NCBI GenBank assembly: GCA_041397845.1
Contig: JAWKVW010000010.1
Location: 59,302 to 123,301, forward strand
Direction of reading: 5' to 3'
DNA from: JAKPQE01 sp041397845
GTDB taxonomy: Bacteria > Pseudomonadota > Alphaproteobacteria > Rhizobiales > JAKPQE01
Length of the DNA stretch: 64,000 nt
The position numbers and the translations under genes were made by a program. Shown here piece by piece: positions 15,801-26,178 of the stretch. Under the pieces are notes generated by a model. It had not been told where the DNA came from. It searched no databases and was given only the letters and a program-made list of their open reading frames with translations. Each line of letters opens with the position of its first letter. The first letter of the stretch is position 1.

Positions 15801-18383
15801 CTAAAGGTCATCTCCGCCTTCGCCGCCGACGAGGATCTCGCGCTTGCCGGCGTGATTGGCGGCACTGATGATGCCTTCCTTCTCCATGCGCTCGATCAGC
15901 GAGGCGGCACGGTTGTAGCCGATGGCGAGCCGGCGCTGGACGTAGGAGGTCGAGGCCTTCTTGTCGCGCAGCACGACGGCCACGGCCTGATCGTAGAGGT
16001 CGCCCTCGCCGTCGCCGCCGGCGCTGCCGCCGCCGCCCATGTCGAAGGGGGGCTCGGCGTCGTCTTCCTCGGTGATCGCCTCGAGGTATTCCGGCGTTCC
16101 CTGCTCCTTCAGGTGGGCAACGATTTCCTCGACCTCGCCATCGGAGACGAACGGGCCATGGACGCGCTGGATGCGGCCGCCGCCGGCCATATAGAGCATG
16201 TCGCCCTGGCCGAGGAGCTGTTCGGCACCCTGCTCGCCGAGAATGGTGCGGCTGTCGATCTTCGAGGTCACCTGGAAGGAAATACGCGTCGGGAAGTTGG
16301 CCTTGATGGTGCCGGTGATGACGTCGACCGAGGGGCGCTGGGTCGCCATGACGATGTGGATGCCGGCGGCGCGGGCCATCTGGGCAAGCCGCTGGATGGC
16401 GCCCTCGATCTCCTTGCCGGCGACCATCATCAGGTCGGCCATTTCGTCGACGATGACGACGATATACGGCATCTCGGCGAGATCGAGCTCCTCCTGCTCG
16501 TAGATCGCCTCGCCGGTGTCGCGGTCGAAGCCGGTCTGCACGGTGCGATGGATGACCTCGCCGCGCTTCTTGGCCTGTTCGACGCGGGCATTGTAGCCGT
16601 CGATGTTGCGCACGCCGAGCTTGGACATGCGGCGATAGCGCTCCTCCATCTCGCGCACAGTCCACTTGAGGGCGACGACGGCCTTCTTCGGGTCGGTGAC
16701 GACGGGGGAGAGAAGATGGGGAATGCCGTCATAGACGGACAGTTCCAGCATCTTCGGGTCGATCATGATCAGTTTGCAGCGGTCCGGCGTCATCCGGTAG
16801 AGCAGCGACAGGATCATGGTGTTGATGGCGACCGACTTGCCCGAGCCGGTGGTGCCGGCGATGAGCAGATGGGGCATGCGGGCAAGGTCGGCGATGACCG
16901 GTTCGCCGCCGATGGTCTTGCCAAGGCAGAGCGGCAGGCGGGCCTTCGACTTCTCGAAATCCTCGGCGGCGACGAGCTCGCGCAGGTAGACGGTGTCGCG
17001 GCGGGCGTTCGGCAGTTCGATGCCGATGGCGTTCTTGCCGGGAATGACGGCGACGCGGGCGGAAATGGCGCTCATCGAGCGGGCGATGTCGTCGGCAAGG
17101 CCGATGACGCGGGACGACTTGATGCCGGGGGCCGGCTCGAGCTCGTAGAGCGTGACGACCGGGCCGGGTCGGACGTGGATGATGTCGCCCTTGACGCCGA
17201 AATCCTCCAGAACGCCCTCGAGCAGGCGGGCGTTCTGCTCCAGCGCGTCGGCGCTCATCATCGAGCCGGCGCTTGGGGCCTTCGGTTCGGCGAGAAGCAC
17301 GAGCGGCGGAAGCTGGTATGTGTCGTCGACGAGCAGCGAGGGCTGGGCCTCGCGGGTGATGCGGCGGCCGGGTTTGGGCGCCGGGGCAGCCGGGGTGACG
17401 CGGCCATTGGCGGTGACCTGCGGCGCGGCGGCGGCAGGGGCCGGGGCGCGCATCGCCGGTTCGCGGGAGTAGCTCTCCGCCTCATATCCGGCAGGCTCGA
17501 AAGCCGGCTCCGCCCTTGCGGCGCGGCGCGGCGCGGCGCCGTCGATCATCGGCTCGATGCGGCCGTCATCGTCGATGGCGGCGTAGTCATCGCCGCCAAG
17601 AATGCGGCCCATCAGGCCGGGCTGCGGGCGCTCGGCCTCGCGGCGCACCTGTCGGGGCATCGAGTCTTCGCGGCCAAGGAGCCGGCGAAGCTGGCCACGC
17701 ATGGAAAGCGCAAGATGGGAGAGGGCGCCAAGGGTCAGCGAGGCGCGGTCGTCGTCATCCTCGTCGAAATCCTCGTCGTCGACTTCGGCGACTTCTTCCC
17801 CGGCATCCGTGCCGGCGGTCGCGGCCGGCCGGCCGGCGTAAAGGAGAAGTGTTGCGGCGGCAAGGCCGAAGCCGAGGCCGATGACGGCGGTGCCGATCGA
17901 GCCGAGACCGGAGACGAACGGCGCCGGAATATCGCGAATGAGATCGCCGAGCGCGCCGCCAAGGCCGGTCGGCAGCGGCCAGCGGGTCAGCAGCGGCAGG
18001 CAGGCGGCGGCGCCGGCGGCGAGGAACGTGCCGGCAAGCCAGGCGAAAATGCGACCCTTGCCGATCGCGGCGACGCCGGAAAAGGCGAGGCGCCAGCCCC
18101 AGATGGCGACCGGCATCAGGAAAACGGCGGCGGCAAGGCCGATCATCTGCATCAGCAGGTCGGAGACGATGGCGCCGGGCCGGCCGAGAAGATTGCGGAC
18201 CGGGCCGTCGACGGCATGGTTGAGGCTCGGGTCGGTGATTGTCCAGGTGGCAAGGGACGCGGCGGTGGCGGCGCTGAGGGCAATGAGGCCGAGGCCGACG
18301 ATCAGCGCCGAGTTGCGCGACAGGAGGCGGCGCAAATCGTCCGGATCGAAGAAGCTGGCGGCGAGCGGTCTTGAGGAACGCAT
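15801..18383 (-). CDS. ftsK: DNA translocase FtsK
   Basis: An 860-residue septal DNA pump. Four transmembrane segments lie in about the first 180 residues (for example ALIVGLGLIALSAATAASLA), followed by an acidic/proline-rich linker. The motor has Walker A GTTGSGKSVAINTMILSLLY and Walker B IVVIVDEMADLMMVAGKEIE, with MATQRPSVDVITG after it. The C-terminal gamma winged helix (DLYDQAVAVVLRDKKAS ... LIERMEKEGIISAANHAGKR) reads KOPS and would activate XerCD at dif; xerD is also in this window. Start ATG 18383 lies 22 bases after the aminotransferase stop, so the two are co-transcribed. Confidence 0.96.
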   Translation of the reverse strand: MRSSRPLAASFFDPDDLRRLLSRNSALIVGLGLIALSAATAASLATWTITDPSLNHAVDGPVRNLLGRPGAIVSDLLMQMIGLAAAVFLMPVAIWGWRLAFSGVAAIGKGRIFAWLAGTFLAAGAAACLPLLTRWPLPTGLGGALGDLIRDIPAPFVSGLGSIGTAVIGLGFGLAAATLLLYAGRPAATAGTDAGEEVAEVDDEDFDEDDDDRASLTLGALSHLALSMRGQLRRLLGREDSMPRQVRREAERPQPGLMGRILGGDDYAAIDDDGRIEPMIDGAAPRRAARAEPAFEPAGYEAESYSREPAMRAPAPAAAAPQVTANGRVTPAAPAPKPGRRITREAQPSLLVDDTYQLPPLVLLAEPKAPSAGSMMSADALEQNARLLEGVLEDFGVKGDIIHVRPGPVVTLYELEPAPGIKSSRVIGLADDIARSMSAISARVAVIPGKNAIGIELPNARRDTVYLRELVAAEDFEKSKARLPLCLGKTIGGEPVIADLARMPHLLIAGTTGSGKSVAINTMILSLLYRMTPDRCKLIMIDPKMLELSVYDGIPHLLSPVVTDPKKAVVALKWTVREMEERYRRMSKLGVRNIDGYNARVEQAKKRGEVIHRTVQTGFDRDTGEAIYEQEELDLAEMPYIVVIVDEMADLMMVAGKEIEGAIQRLAQMARAAGIHIVMATQRPSVDVITGTIKANFPTRISFQVTSKIDSRTILGEQGAEQLLGQGDMLYMAGGGRIQRVHGPFVSDGEVEEIVAHLKEQGTPEYLEAITEEDDAEPPFDMGGGGSAGGDGEGDLYDQAVAVVLRDKKASTSYVQRRLAIGYNRAASLIERMEKEGIISAANHAGKREILVGGEGGDDL

Positions 18384-18405
18384 CGGTCTTCGGTGTCCCT
18401 GATGT

Positions 18406-19617
18406 TCAGGCCGGCAACGCGGCAACAAGACGTTTCAGCGCCGTCGTGGTGATCTGCAGATCGTCGACAAGCGCAAGGCGCAGATATGGCGTGCCGGGAT
18501 TGTGGCCGGAGGCATCGGCGGCCGAGAGGTAGCTGCCGGGAATGGTTTTCAGCCCGGCCTCGCGCCAAAGGCGGCGGGCAACTTCCTCGCCGCCGCCCTC
18601 GGCGGAAACGTCGAGCCAGAGGAAGAAGCCGCCGTCGGGGCGGCGATAGTCGAAGCGGCCGGCCAGCAGCTCGTCGGCGACATCGTACTTGCTGTTGTAG
18701 AGGCGGCGATTGTGGGCAACGTGGCGCTCGTCGCGATAGGCGGCGACAGCGACGGACTGGACCGGGATCGGCACCTGGGGGGCGGCCATGTTGCGCAGCT
18801 TGACGAGGAAATCGAGGAAGTCGGGGTCGCCGGCGGCAAAGCCGCAGCGAAGGCCGGGCAGGTTCGAGCGCTTGGAGAGCGAATTGAAGGCGACAACGAG
18901 GTCGATGCGACCTTCCTCGGCGGCGACCTCGAGAATGCCGGTCGGCGGCGTCTTGCGATAGATCTCCGAGTAGCATTCGTCGGCAAAGACGAGGAAGCAG
19001 TTGTCGCGGGCAAGGCGCAGGAGCGTGCGCCAGGCGTCGGCGGTCATCAGGCCGCCCTGCGGGTTGGCGGGCGAGGCGCAATAGACAGCGACAGTGCGCG
19101 ACAGAAGCGCCGGGTCGAGGGCGGCGAAGTCGACAAGGCCGGTGGCGGGATCGGTCGGCACCACGACCGGCTCGACATTGGCCATCACGGCGCCGGCCGA
19201 ATAGGCCTGGTAGTAGGGATTGGGCAGCAGGATGGCCGGATCGCGCTTGTCGCCGAGATAGCGGGCGGCGGCGAGGGCGGCAAAGAACAGACCCTCGCGC
19301 GAGCCGTTCAGCGGCAGGATCATGCGGTCGGGATCGATGAAGTCACCGGTACTGAAGCGCAGCCTGATCCAGGCGGCGACGGCCCGGCGGAATGCCTCGG
19401 TGCCGCGAATCGCGGGATAGCGCCGGAAGTCGATGGTCGCGGCCGACAGCACCGAGCCGACGAAGGACGGCAGGGCGTGGCGCGGTTCGCCAACGGAGAG
19501 GTCGATCGGATCGGCGCCGGGCGGAATGTCGGCGAGTTCCGCGGTCAGCCGCATGAACGGCGAGCCGGCGGAAAAGACGAGCGAATCGAAGCGACCTTGC
19601 GGTGCGGAGGTGATCAT
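18406..19617 (-). CDS. Class I/II PLP-dependent aminotransferase (DapC-like)
   Basis: A 403-residue fold-type I aminotransferase. It has LSVGEPRHALPSFV, the LPLNGSREGLFFAALAA cofactor region, LPNPYYQAYSAGAV, ASPANPQGG, FADECYSEIY with the PLP Asp, and FNSLSKRSNLPGLRCGF with the Schiff-base Lys. PDGGFFLWLDV and YLRLALV complete the domain. In Rhizobiales this neighbour of ftsK is often called succinyldiaminopimelate transaminase, but the substrate is not proven. ATG 19617 is preferred over 19653 because a CtrA-type site and presumably the promoter sit at 19667-19681. Confidence 0.85.
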   Translation of the reverse strand: MITSAPQGRFDSLVFSAGSPFMRLTAELADIPPGADPIDLSVGEPRHALPSFVGSVLSAATIDFRRYPAIRGTEAFRRAVAAWIRLRFSTGDFIDPDRMILPLNGSREGLFFAALAAARYLGDKRDPAILLPNPYYQAYSAGAVMANVEPVVVPTDPATGLVDFAALDPALLSRTVAVYCASPANPQGGLMTADAWRTLLRLARDNCFLVFADECYSEIYRKTPPTGILEVAAEEGRIDLVVAFNSLSKRSNLPGLRCGFAAGDPDFLDFLVKLRNMAAPQVPIPVQSVAVAAYRDERHVAHNRRLYNSKYDVADELLAGRFDYRRPDGGFFLWLDVSAEGGGEEVARRLWREAGLKTIPGSYLSAADASGHNPGTPYLRLALVDDLQITTTALKRLVAALPA

Positions 19618-19666
19618 GGAGCCATCCGGCAAAGGGGTACCTTCCGGCACCATAGCGAGCGGCGGG

Positions 19667-19681
19667 TTAAGCCCCCGTTAA
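19667..19681. promoter_or_regulatory. CtrA-type binding site upstream of aminotransferase-ftsK-lolA
   Basis: TTAA-GCCCCCG-TTAA fits the full CtrA consensus TTAA-N7-TTAA, and the second half continues as TTAACC. It lies 50 bases before the chosen aminotransferase start. Only one other full-length match was found in the window (45460). Confidence 0.6.
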
Positions 19682-19705
19682 CCAAGACCGGACGGCGGGC
19701 GACGC

Positions 19706-19736
19706 AAAAAGGGGGAGCGGCGCGCCGCTCCCCCTT
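19706..19736 (-). terminator. Intrinsic terminator of amtB-2
   Basis: On the minus strand a perfect 14-bp stem (AAGGGGGAGCGGCG and its complement) is followed directly by a T-run. It starts 23 bases after the amtB-2 stop. Confidence 0.9.
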
Positions 19737-19758
19737 GGCAATCGCGGCGCAGGGCCGG

Positions 19759-20985
19759 TCAGTGCTTCATCGTCTCGGTTTCCGGGTTGGCGCCGATCTT
19801 GTGGATGGCAAGGTCCGCACCCATGTGCTCGTCTTCCGGGCTGAGGCGGATGCCGATGGTCAGCTTCAGGACGCCATAGACGCCGATGCCGACGGCAAAG
19901 GCATAAAGGCTGCCGGCGAGGGTTCCGACGATCTGGCTCATCAGGCCGACGCCGCCGATGCCGCCGAGGGCTTCCTGGCCGAAAACGCCGCAGGCGATAC
20001 CGCCCCAGAATCCGCAAAGGCCATGCAGCGGCCAGACGCCGAGGACGTCGTCGATCTTCCAGCGGTTCTGGCAAAGCGTGAAGGCGAAGACGAACAGGCT
20101 GCCGGCGACGAGGCCGACGAACAGCGAGCCGAACGGGTGCATGACGTCGGAACCGGCGCACACGGCGACGAGGCCGGCAAGGGCGCCGTTGTGGACGAAG
20201 CCCGGGTCGTTGCGGCCGACGACGAGGGCGCCGATGATGCCGCCGACCATGGCAAGCAGCGAGTTGGCGGCAACAAGTCCGGTCATGCCGGCAAGGGACT
20301 GGGCCGACATGACGTTGAAGCCGAACCAGCCGACGCAGAGCATCCAGGAGCCGAGCGCCAGCCAGGGGATCGAGGACGGCGGAATGCCCATGACGCGGCC
20401 GTCCCTGGTGTAGCGGCCACGGCGGGCGCCGAGATGGAGGACAGCGCCAAGGGCGATCCAGCCGCCGACCGCATGGACGACGACCGAGCCGGCGAAGTCA
20501 TGGAAAGTGGCGCCGAAGGTGGCGGCCATCCAGTCCTGGATGCCGTAGTTGGAGTTCCAGACGATGCCCTCGAACAGGGGATAGAAGAAGCCGACGAGGA
20601 CGCCGGTGGCGATGAGCTGGGGATAGAACTTCGCGCGCTCGGCGATGCCGCCGGAGATGATGGCCGGGATGGCGGCAGCAAAAGTGAGCAGGAAGAACAC
20701 CTTGACGAGGGTGAAGCCCTGCGGCTCGAAATCACCGGCGATGTTGCCGGCAATCACCGCGGCCGGGGCAAAGAAGGTCTTGCCGTAGGCGAGAGCGTAG
20801 CCGATGAGGAAATAGGCGAGCGTCGAGACGGCGAAGTCGACGAGGATCTTCACCAGGGCGTTGACCTGGTTCTTGTGGCGCACGGTGCCGGTCTCGAGGA
20901 AGGCAAAGCCGCCGTGCATGGCGAAAACGAGAATCGCGCCGACGAGCACGAAAAAGACGTCGGCGCCAATGGCTGGCGAATTCAT
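19759..20985 (-). CDS. Ammonium transporter, second copy (amtB-2)
   Basis: A 408-residue Amt/MEP/Rh protein with about eleven membrane spans. ADVFFVLVGAILVFAMHGGF, GTVRHKNQVN, the channel segment DFAGSVVVHAVGGWIALGAV with the first pore His, and HNGALAGLVAVCAGSD are typical; WPLHGLCGFWGGIACGVFG holds the second pore His. Unlike amtB-1 it has no cleavable signal peptide and is 30-odd residues shorter, so it represents a different Amt subgroup rather than a recent duplicate. A sigma-54 promoter at 21037-21051 suggests nitrogen-starvation control, and its own terminator shows it is a single-gene unit. Confidence 0.92.
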   Translation of the reverse strand: MNSPAIGADVFFVLVGAILVFAMHGGFAFLETGTVRHKNQVNALVKILVDFAVSTLAYFLIGYALAYGKTFFAPAAVIAGNIAGDFEPQGFTLVKVFFLLTFAAAIPAIISGGIAERAKFYPQLIATGVLVGFFYPLFEGIVWNSNYGIQDWMAATFGATFHDFAGSVVVHAVGGWIALGAVLHLGARRGRYTRDGRVMGIPPSSIPWLALGSWMLCVGWFGFNVMSAQSLAGMTGLVAANSLLAMVGGIIGALVVGRNDPGFVHNGALAGLVAVCAGSDVMHPFGSLFVGLVAGSLFVFAFTLCQNRWKIDDVLGVWPLHGLCGFWGGIACGVFGQEALGGIGGVGLMSQIVGTLAGSLYAFAVGIGVYGVLKLTIGIRLSPEDEHMGADLAIHKIGANPETETMKH

Positions 20986-21036
20986 TTCGGATGGCCCCCG
21001 CCACTTGTTTGTCGGTTGTTGGTTGGCGCGACGAAG

Positions 21037-21051
21037 ACAAATGGCGTGCCA
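21037..21051 (-). promoter_or_regulatory. Sigma-54 promoter of amtB-2
   Basis: The minus strand reads TTGGCACGCCATTTGT, matching TGGCAC-N5-TTGC except that the last base is T. It ends about 50 bases before the amtB-2 ATG. A GCACAAAA motif at 21171, about 120 bases further up, may be part of an NtrC site. Confidence 0.75.
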
Positions 21052-21195
21052 AGTGCCGACAATGCAGGCAGGACGCTGAATCCGTGGAACTATCGCGGCT
21101 GCCGGGATGGCGTTTCATTCATCAGCGAGGCCGGAATGCCCAATGAATAACCCGATTGCCTACGGTGTTTGCACAAAAGGCAGGCATGTTGGGCA

Positions 21196-21225
21196 AAAGA
21201 AAACCCGGGGGCCGAAACCCCCGGG
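21196..21225 (-). terminator. Intrinsic terminator of amtB-1
   Basis: The minus strand forms an 8-bp G/C stem (CCCGGGGG / CCCCCGGG) with a 6-base loop, followed by TTTTCTTTT. It lies about 50 bases after the amtB-1 stop and separates the two transporter genes. Confidence 0.88.
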
Positions 21226-21273
21226 CTGGATTTGCCTATGTTGTCGCCTGTTGCCGGCGATCTCGGACGTCGA

Positions 21274-22599
21274 TCAGGGAATGATCTCGCCGTGCAGGTT
21301 GATGTCGAGACCTTCGACCTGGACTTCCTTGGTGACCTTGAGGCCGATCACCAGGTCGATGACCTTGAGGATGACGAAGGTGGCGACCGCCGACCAGGCC
21401 ATCGTGGCCAGGATGCCGACGAACTGGACGCCGACCTGGGCAGCGTTGCCCTCGAGCAGGCCGGCGGTGCCGCCGATCGACTCGGCTGCGAAGACGCCGG
21501 TCAGGAGCGCACCGACGATGCCGCCGACGCCGTGGATGCCGAAGACGTCAAGAGCGTCGTCGTAGCCGAGCTTGGCCTTCAGCCACATGACCGCCCAGAA
21601 GCAGACGATGCCGGCGGTGAAGCCGATGGCGAGGGCGCCCGACGGGGTGACGAAGCCGGACGCCGGGGTGATGGCGACGAGACCGGCAACCGCACCGGAG
21701 ATGGCGCCAAGGACGCTCGGACGCTTGTGGGTGAGCCACTCGGCGAACATCCAGGCGAGGGCCGCGGCAGCGGTGGCGATCTGGGTGACGGCGAGAGCCA
21801 TGCCGGCAAGGCCGTTGGCGGCAACGGCGGAACCGGCGTTGAAGCCGAACCAGCCGACCCACAGCAGCGAGGCGCCGATGACCGACAGGACGAGGTTGTG
21901 CGGCGCCATGTTCTCGGTGCCGAAGCCGTAGCGGCGGCCGAGGACGAGGGCGGTCACGAGACCGGCGACGCCGGAGTTGATGTGAACGACGGTGCCGCCA
22001 GCGAAGTCGAGCACGCCTTCACCGGCCAGGAAGCCGCCGCCCCAGACCCAGTGGCAGACGGGGGCGTAAACGACGAGCACCCAGATGCCGATGAACCAGA
22101 GGTAGGCCGAGAACTTCATGCGGTCGGCGAAAGCGCCGGTGATGAGCGCCGGGGTGATGATCGCGAAGGTCAACTGGAACATCGCGAACAGGATCTCGGG
22201 GATCGAACCGGAGACGGCATCGGTGCCGATGCCGGCCAGGAACATCTTGGAGAAGCCGCCCATGTAGCTGTTGAGAGCGCCGCCATCGGTGAAGGCGATC
22301 GAGTAGCCGGCCACCATCCACAGGACGGAGATGAGGCAGGCCGCGATGAAGCTCTGCATGACGATGGACAGGACGTTCTTCTTGCGGACGAGACCGCCAT
22401 AGAAGAGCGCCAGGCCGGGGATGGTCATCATCAGGACGAGCGCGGTGGAGGTCAGCATCCACGCGGTATCGCCGCTATCGATGGTCGGGGTGGCTTCCGC
22501 CGCAGCCGCGGCGGTGTCCTGCGCGGCGGCAGGGATGACTGTCGCCAGCAACGCAGCAAGCGCGAGGCCGGGACGGATCGGTCGGGTTGCAAATGCCAT
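21274..22599 (-). CDS. amtB: Ammonium transporter, first copy (amtB-1)
   Basis: A 441-residue AmtB with a signal-peptide-like N-terminus (PGLALAALLATVIPAAAQ), then an outer loop and the first membrane span. GLALFYGGLVRKKNVLSI, DFAGGTVVHINSGVAGLVTA (pore His), WVGWFGFNAGS and DVFGIHGVGGIVGALLTGVF (second pore His) mark the channel. In most proteobacteria glnK, encoding the PII regulator, sits directly upstream; here that space holds only a promoter region. The ATG at 22599 follows a GGAGTG ribosome site; the GTG at 22608 is an alternative. Transcription probably starts from the sigma-54 site at 22693-22707. Confidence 0.94.
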   Translation of the reverse strand: MAFATRPIRPGLALAALLATVIPAAAQDTAAAAAEATPTIDSGDTAWMLTSTALVLMMTIPGLALFYGGLVRKKNVLSIVMQSFIAACLISVLWMVAGYSIAFTDGGALNSYMGGFSKMFLAGIGTDAVSGSIPEILFAMFQLTFAIITPALITGAFADRMKFSAYLWFIGIWVLVVYAPVCHWVWGGGFLAGEGVLDFAGGTVVHINSGVAGLVTALVLGRRYGFGTENMAPHNLVLSVIGASLLWVGWFGFNAGSAVAANGLAGMALAVTQIATAAAALAWMFAEWLTHKRPSVLGAISGAVAGLVAITPASGFVTPSGALAIGFTAGIVCFWAVMWLKAKLGYDDALDVFGIHGVGGIVGALLTGVFAAESIGGTAGLLEGNAAQVGVQFVGILATMAWSAVATFVILKVIDLVIGLKVTKEVQVEGLDINLHGEIIP

Positions 22600-22692
22600 A
22601 TCGAGCACTCCGTTTCGCCTTTGTCTCGAGCGGACCTGCCGAACCGTCCGGCAAGGAAGAATGCCCGCCCGGGCAAATCCGCGAATCCCTTA

Positions 22693-22707
22693 ACAAGGGG
22701 CGTGCCA
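22693..22707 (-). promoter_or_regulatory. Sigma-54 promoter of amtB-1
   Basis: The minus strand reads TTGGCACGCCCCTTGTT, matching TGGCAC-N5-TTGC with the same final C-to-T change as amtB-2. It lies about 95 bases upstream of the amtB-1 ATG. A TTGCACAAAA motif about 85-95 bases further up could be part of an NtrC enhancer. Confidence 0.78.
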
Positions 22708-23062
22708 ACCCGGCATCAGAGTCAAAAATTATTGAATCTTCAGGGATATTTCGTGCTGCGTTGCAGAAATTAAAAGACCCTGCCCATCTGATTGCACAAA
22801 AAATGACCGACAAATCAGTCATTGCCTGATTTTTGTTCAGAAATGCGGCAAGGGATTGGCGTCGACATGGCCGAGATTGGCCGCGACGGATAATCAGTCA
22901 GGCACGGGCGCGGTGCCCTTCAGCAAGATGCCGGCGTTGCGGGCGGAACAACGGCATCGGCCGAAGCGTTGGCGAGGGATGGGGACGGCATGCGAAAATC
23001 GGTTTTCGCCGGCTATCCATGTGCTTTAATCGCGGCCGGGCGGACGATGGAGGAAGCGGGTC
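22708..23062. other. Divergent intergenic region between amtB-1 and the DUF1761 gene
   Basis: No gene is seen. It contains the palindromic CTGCGTTGCAG (22756-22766), the inverted repeat AATGAC/GTCATT (about 22802-22823), and a small hairpin GCGAAAA-TCGG-TTTTCGC (about 22992-23009). The first two are candidate operators for the amtB-1 side; the role of the third is unknown. Confidence 0.5.
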
Positions 23063-23479
23063 ATGGATCATGCGGGGACGAATTATCTCGCGGTGCTCGT
23101 TGCCGCCTTCGCCGGCTTTGCCGTCGGGGCCCTCTGGTACGGTGTCCTCGGGCGGCAGTGGATGCGCGCGGCCGGTCTTGCCGAAGTCGACCTGAAGGGG
23201 CGGGGGCGCGATCCGGTGCCGTTCGTCGTTGCCGGCATCGCCGATCTTGTCATGGCCTTCGTCCTTGCAGGAGCGATCGGCCATCTCGGCCAGGGCCAGG
23301 TGACGCCGTTCAACGGCGTTGTTTCCGGCGCCATTCTCTGGGCTGGCATGGTGGCGACGACGATCGCGGTCAACAATGCCTTTGCGATGCGGCGGCCGAT
23401 GCTGACGGTGATCGATGCCGGCCACTGGCTGGCGGTGCTGGTGACGATGGGTCTCGTCATCGGCCTTTTCGGGGTTTGA
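23063..23479 (+). CDS. DUF1761 family membrane protein
   Basis: A 138-residue integral membrane protein with four predicted spans. AAFAGFAVGALWYGVLGRQW at the start is the DUF1761 hallmark, followed by VVAGIADLVMAFVLAGAIGH, VSGAILWAGMVATTIAVN and LAVLVTMGLVIGLFGV. Function is unknown. A GGAGGAAGCGG ribosome site precedes ATG 23063. The Rieske gene begins 8 bases after its stop, so they form one operon. Confidence 0.85.
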   Translation: MDHAGTNYLAVLVAAFAGFAVGALWYGVLGRQWMRAAGLAEVDLKGRGRDPVPFVVAGIADLVMAFVLAGAIGHLGQGQVTPFNGVVSGAILWAGMVATTIAVNNAFAMRRPMLTVIDAGHWLAVLVTMGLVIGLFGV

Positions 23480-23486
23480 GGACAGG

Positions 23487-23876
23487 ATGAGCGACACGCC
23501 AGCCACCAGGAAGCCGCCGGTGCTGCCTTTTGCCCGGGTCGAGCCGGGCATGGAGCTTGCCCGGCTTGCCGATATCGCCGATCCCGGTGCGGTCAGCGTC
23601 GTGTTCGGCGAGGGCATCATGCGCATGGACGTCGCCGTCGTGCATGTCGGCGGCGAGGTCAGGGCCTTCGTCAATTCCTGTCCGCATGCGGGAACGCCGC
23701 TCGAGACGTTCGATGGCCGGTTCCTCGACCTTGCCGATTCCTCGATCCTCGTCTGTTCGACGCATGGAGCGCGGTTTCGCGTCGAGGACGGCTTCTGCGT
23801 CTCCGGTCCCTGCCGGGGGCTTTCCCTGAAGCCGGTGCCGGTCCGGGTCGAGAACGGCGTCGTCTTTGCTGCCTGA
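23487..23876 (+). CDS. Rieske [2Fe-2S] ferredoxin-like protein
   Basis: A 129-residue soluble Rieske-domain protein. Cluster ligands are C65 and H67 in SCPHAGTPLE and C90 and H93 in VCSTHGARF, a normal C-x-H ... C-x2-H arrangement. No signal peptide or membrane anchor is visible. It is probably a small electron carrier or the ferredoxin part of an oxygenase, but no oxygenase gene is adjacent. It is translationally close to the DUF1761 gene and upstream of acs, which has its own 237-base leader. Confidence 0.88.
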   Translation: MSDTPATRKPPVLPFARVEPGMELARLADIADPGAVSVVFGEGIMRMDVAVVHVGGEVRAFVNSCPHAGTPLETFDGRFLDLADSSILVCSTHGARFRVEDGFCVSGPCRGLSLKPVPVRVENGVVFAA

Positions 23877-23921
23877 CGACCGGCGTTCCGGCGAATTCTT
23901 TTTGCGCTGCAGAATAAATTG

Positions 23922-23932
23922 CTGCATCGCAG
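23922..23932. promoter_or_regulatory. CTGC-N3-GCAG palindrome upstream of acs
   Basis: CTGCATCGCAG lies about 180 bases before the acs start, next to a second TGCGCTGCAG stretch (about 23903). CTGC-N3-GCAG is, from memory, close to sites reported for PhaR-type regulators of acetyl-CoA/PHB metabolism. This is only a candidate operator. Confidence 0.3.
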
Positions 23933-24113
23933 AAATCGGCGACCGTTCGTCTTTATTACAAGGGCGCTGTTTTTTCGCGTCGCCGTCTTTCCCTACGAAA
24001 GTTCGAAAGATGTTCTGTTGCCGGGCACGGGCCCCGTCAGCATAATCGCCGGAACGGCGGGCTGGCCTTTCAGGACGGGCGAGCCGCCGCTTGTTATTCT
24101 GGGAGGGAGTTTC

Positions 24114-26057
<1,944 letters not shown>

Positions 26058-26100
26058 CATCATCGGCCCCGCCGTTCCGGCGGCGGGACCGGACAGACGA

Positions 26101-26134
26101 AAGGCGCGGGACCGCAAGGCTCCGCGCCTTTTTT
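26101..26134 (+). terminator. Intrinsic terminator of acs
   Basis: A 9-bp stem (AAGGCGCGG / CCGCGCCTT) closes a 12-base loop and is followed by TTTT. It lies 43 bases after the acs stop, before the convergent DUF6065 gene. Confidence 0.9.
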
Positions 26135-26178
26135 CACTGGCTTTTGCCGCGGTGAAGCCGGCGTCCGGGCCGGCCGGT

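Noticed and set aside
15759..21150. Two very long plus-strand frames (about 870-880 codons) opposite ftsK, the aminotransferase and amtB-2
   Set aside because: They are shadows of minus-strand genes. The sequences are Gly/Ala/Asp/Arg-biased, lack domains, and cross real gene boundaries and terminators.
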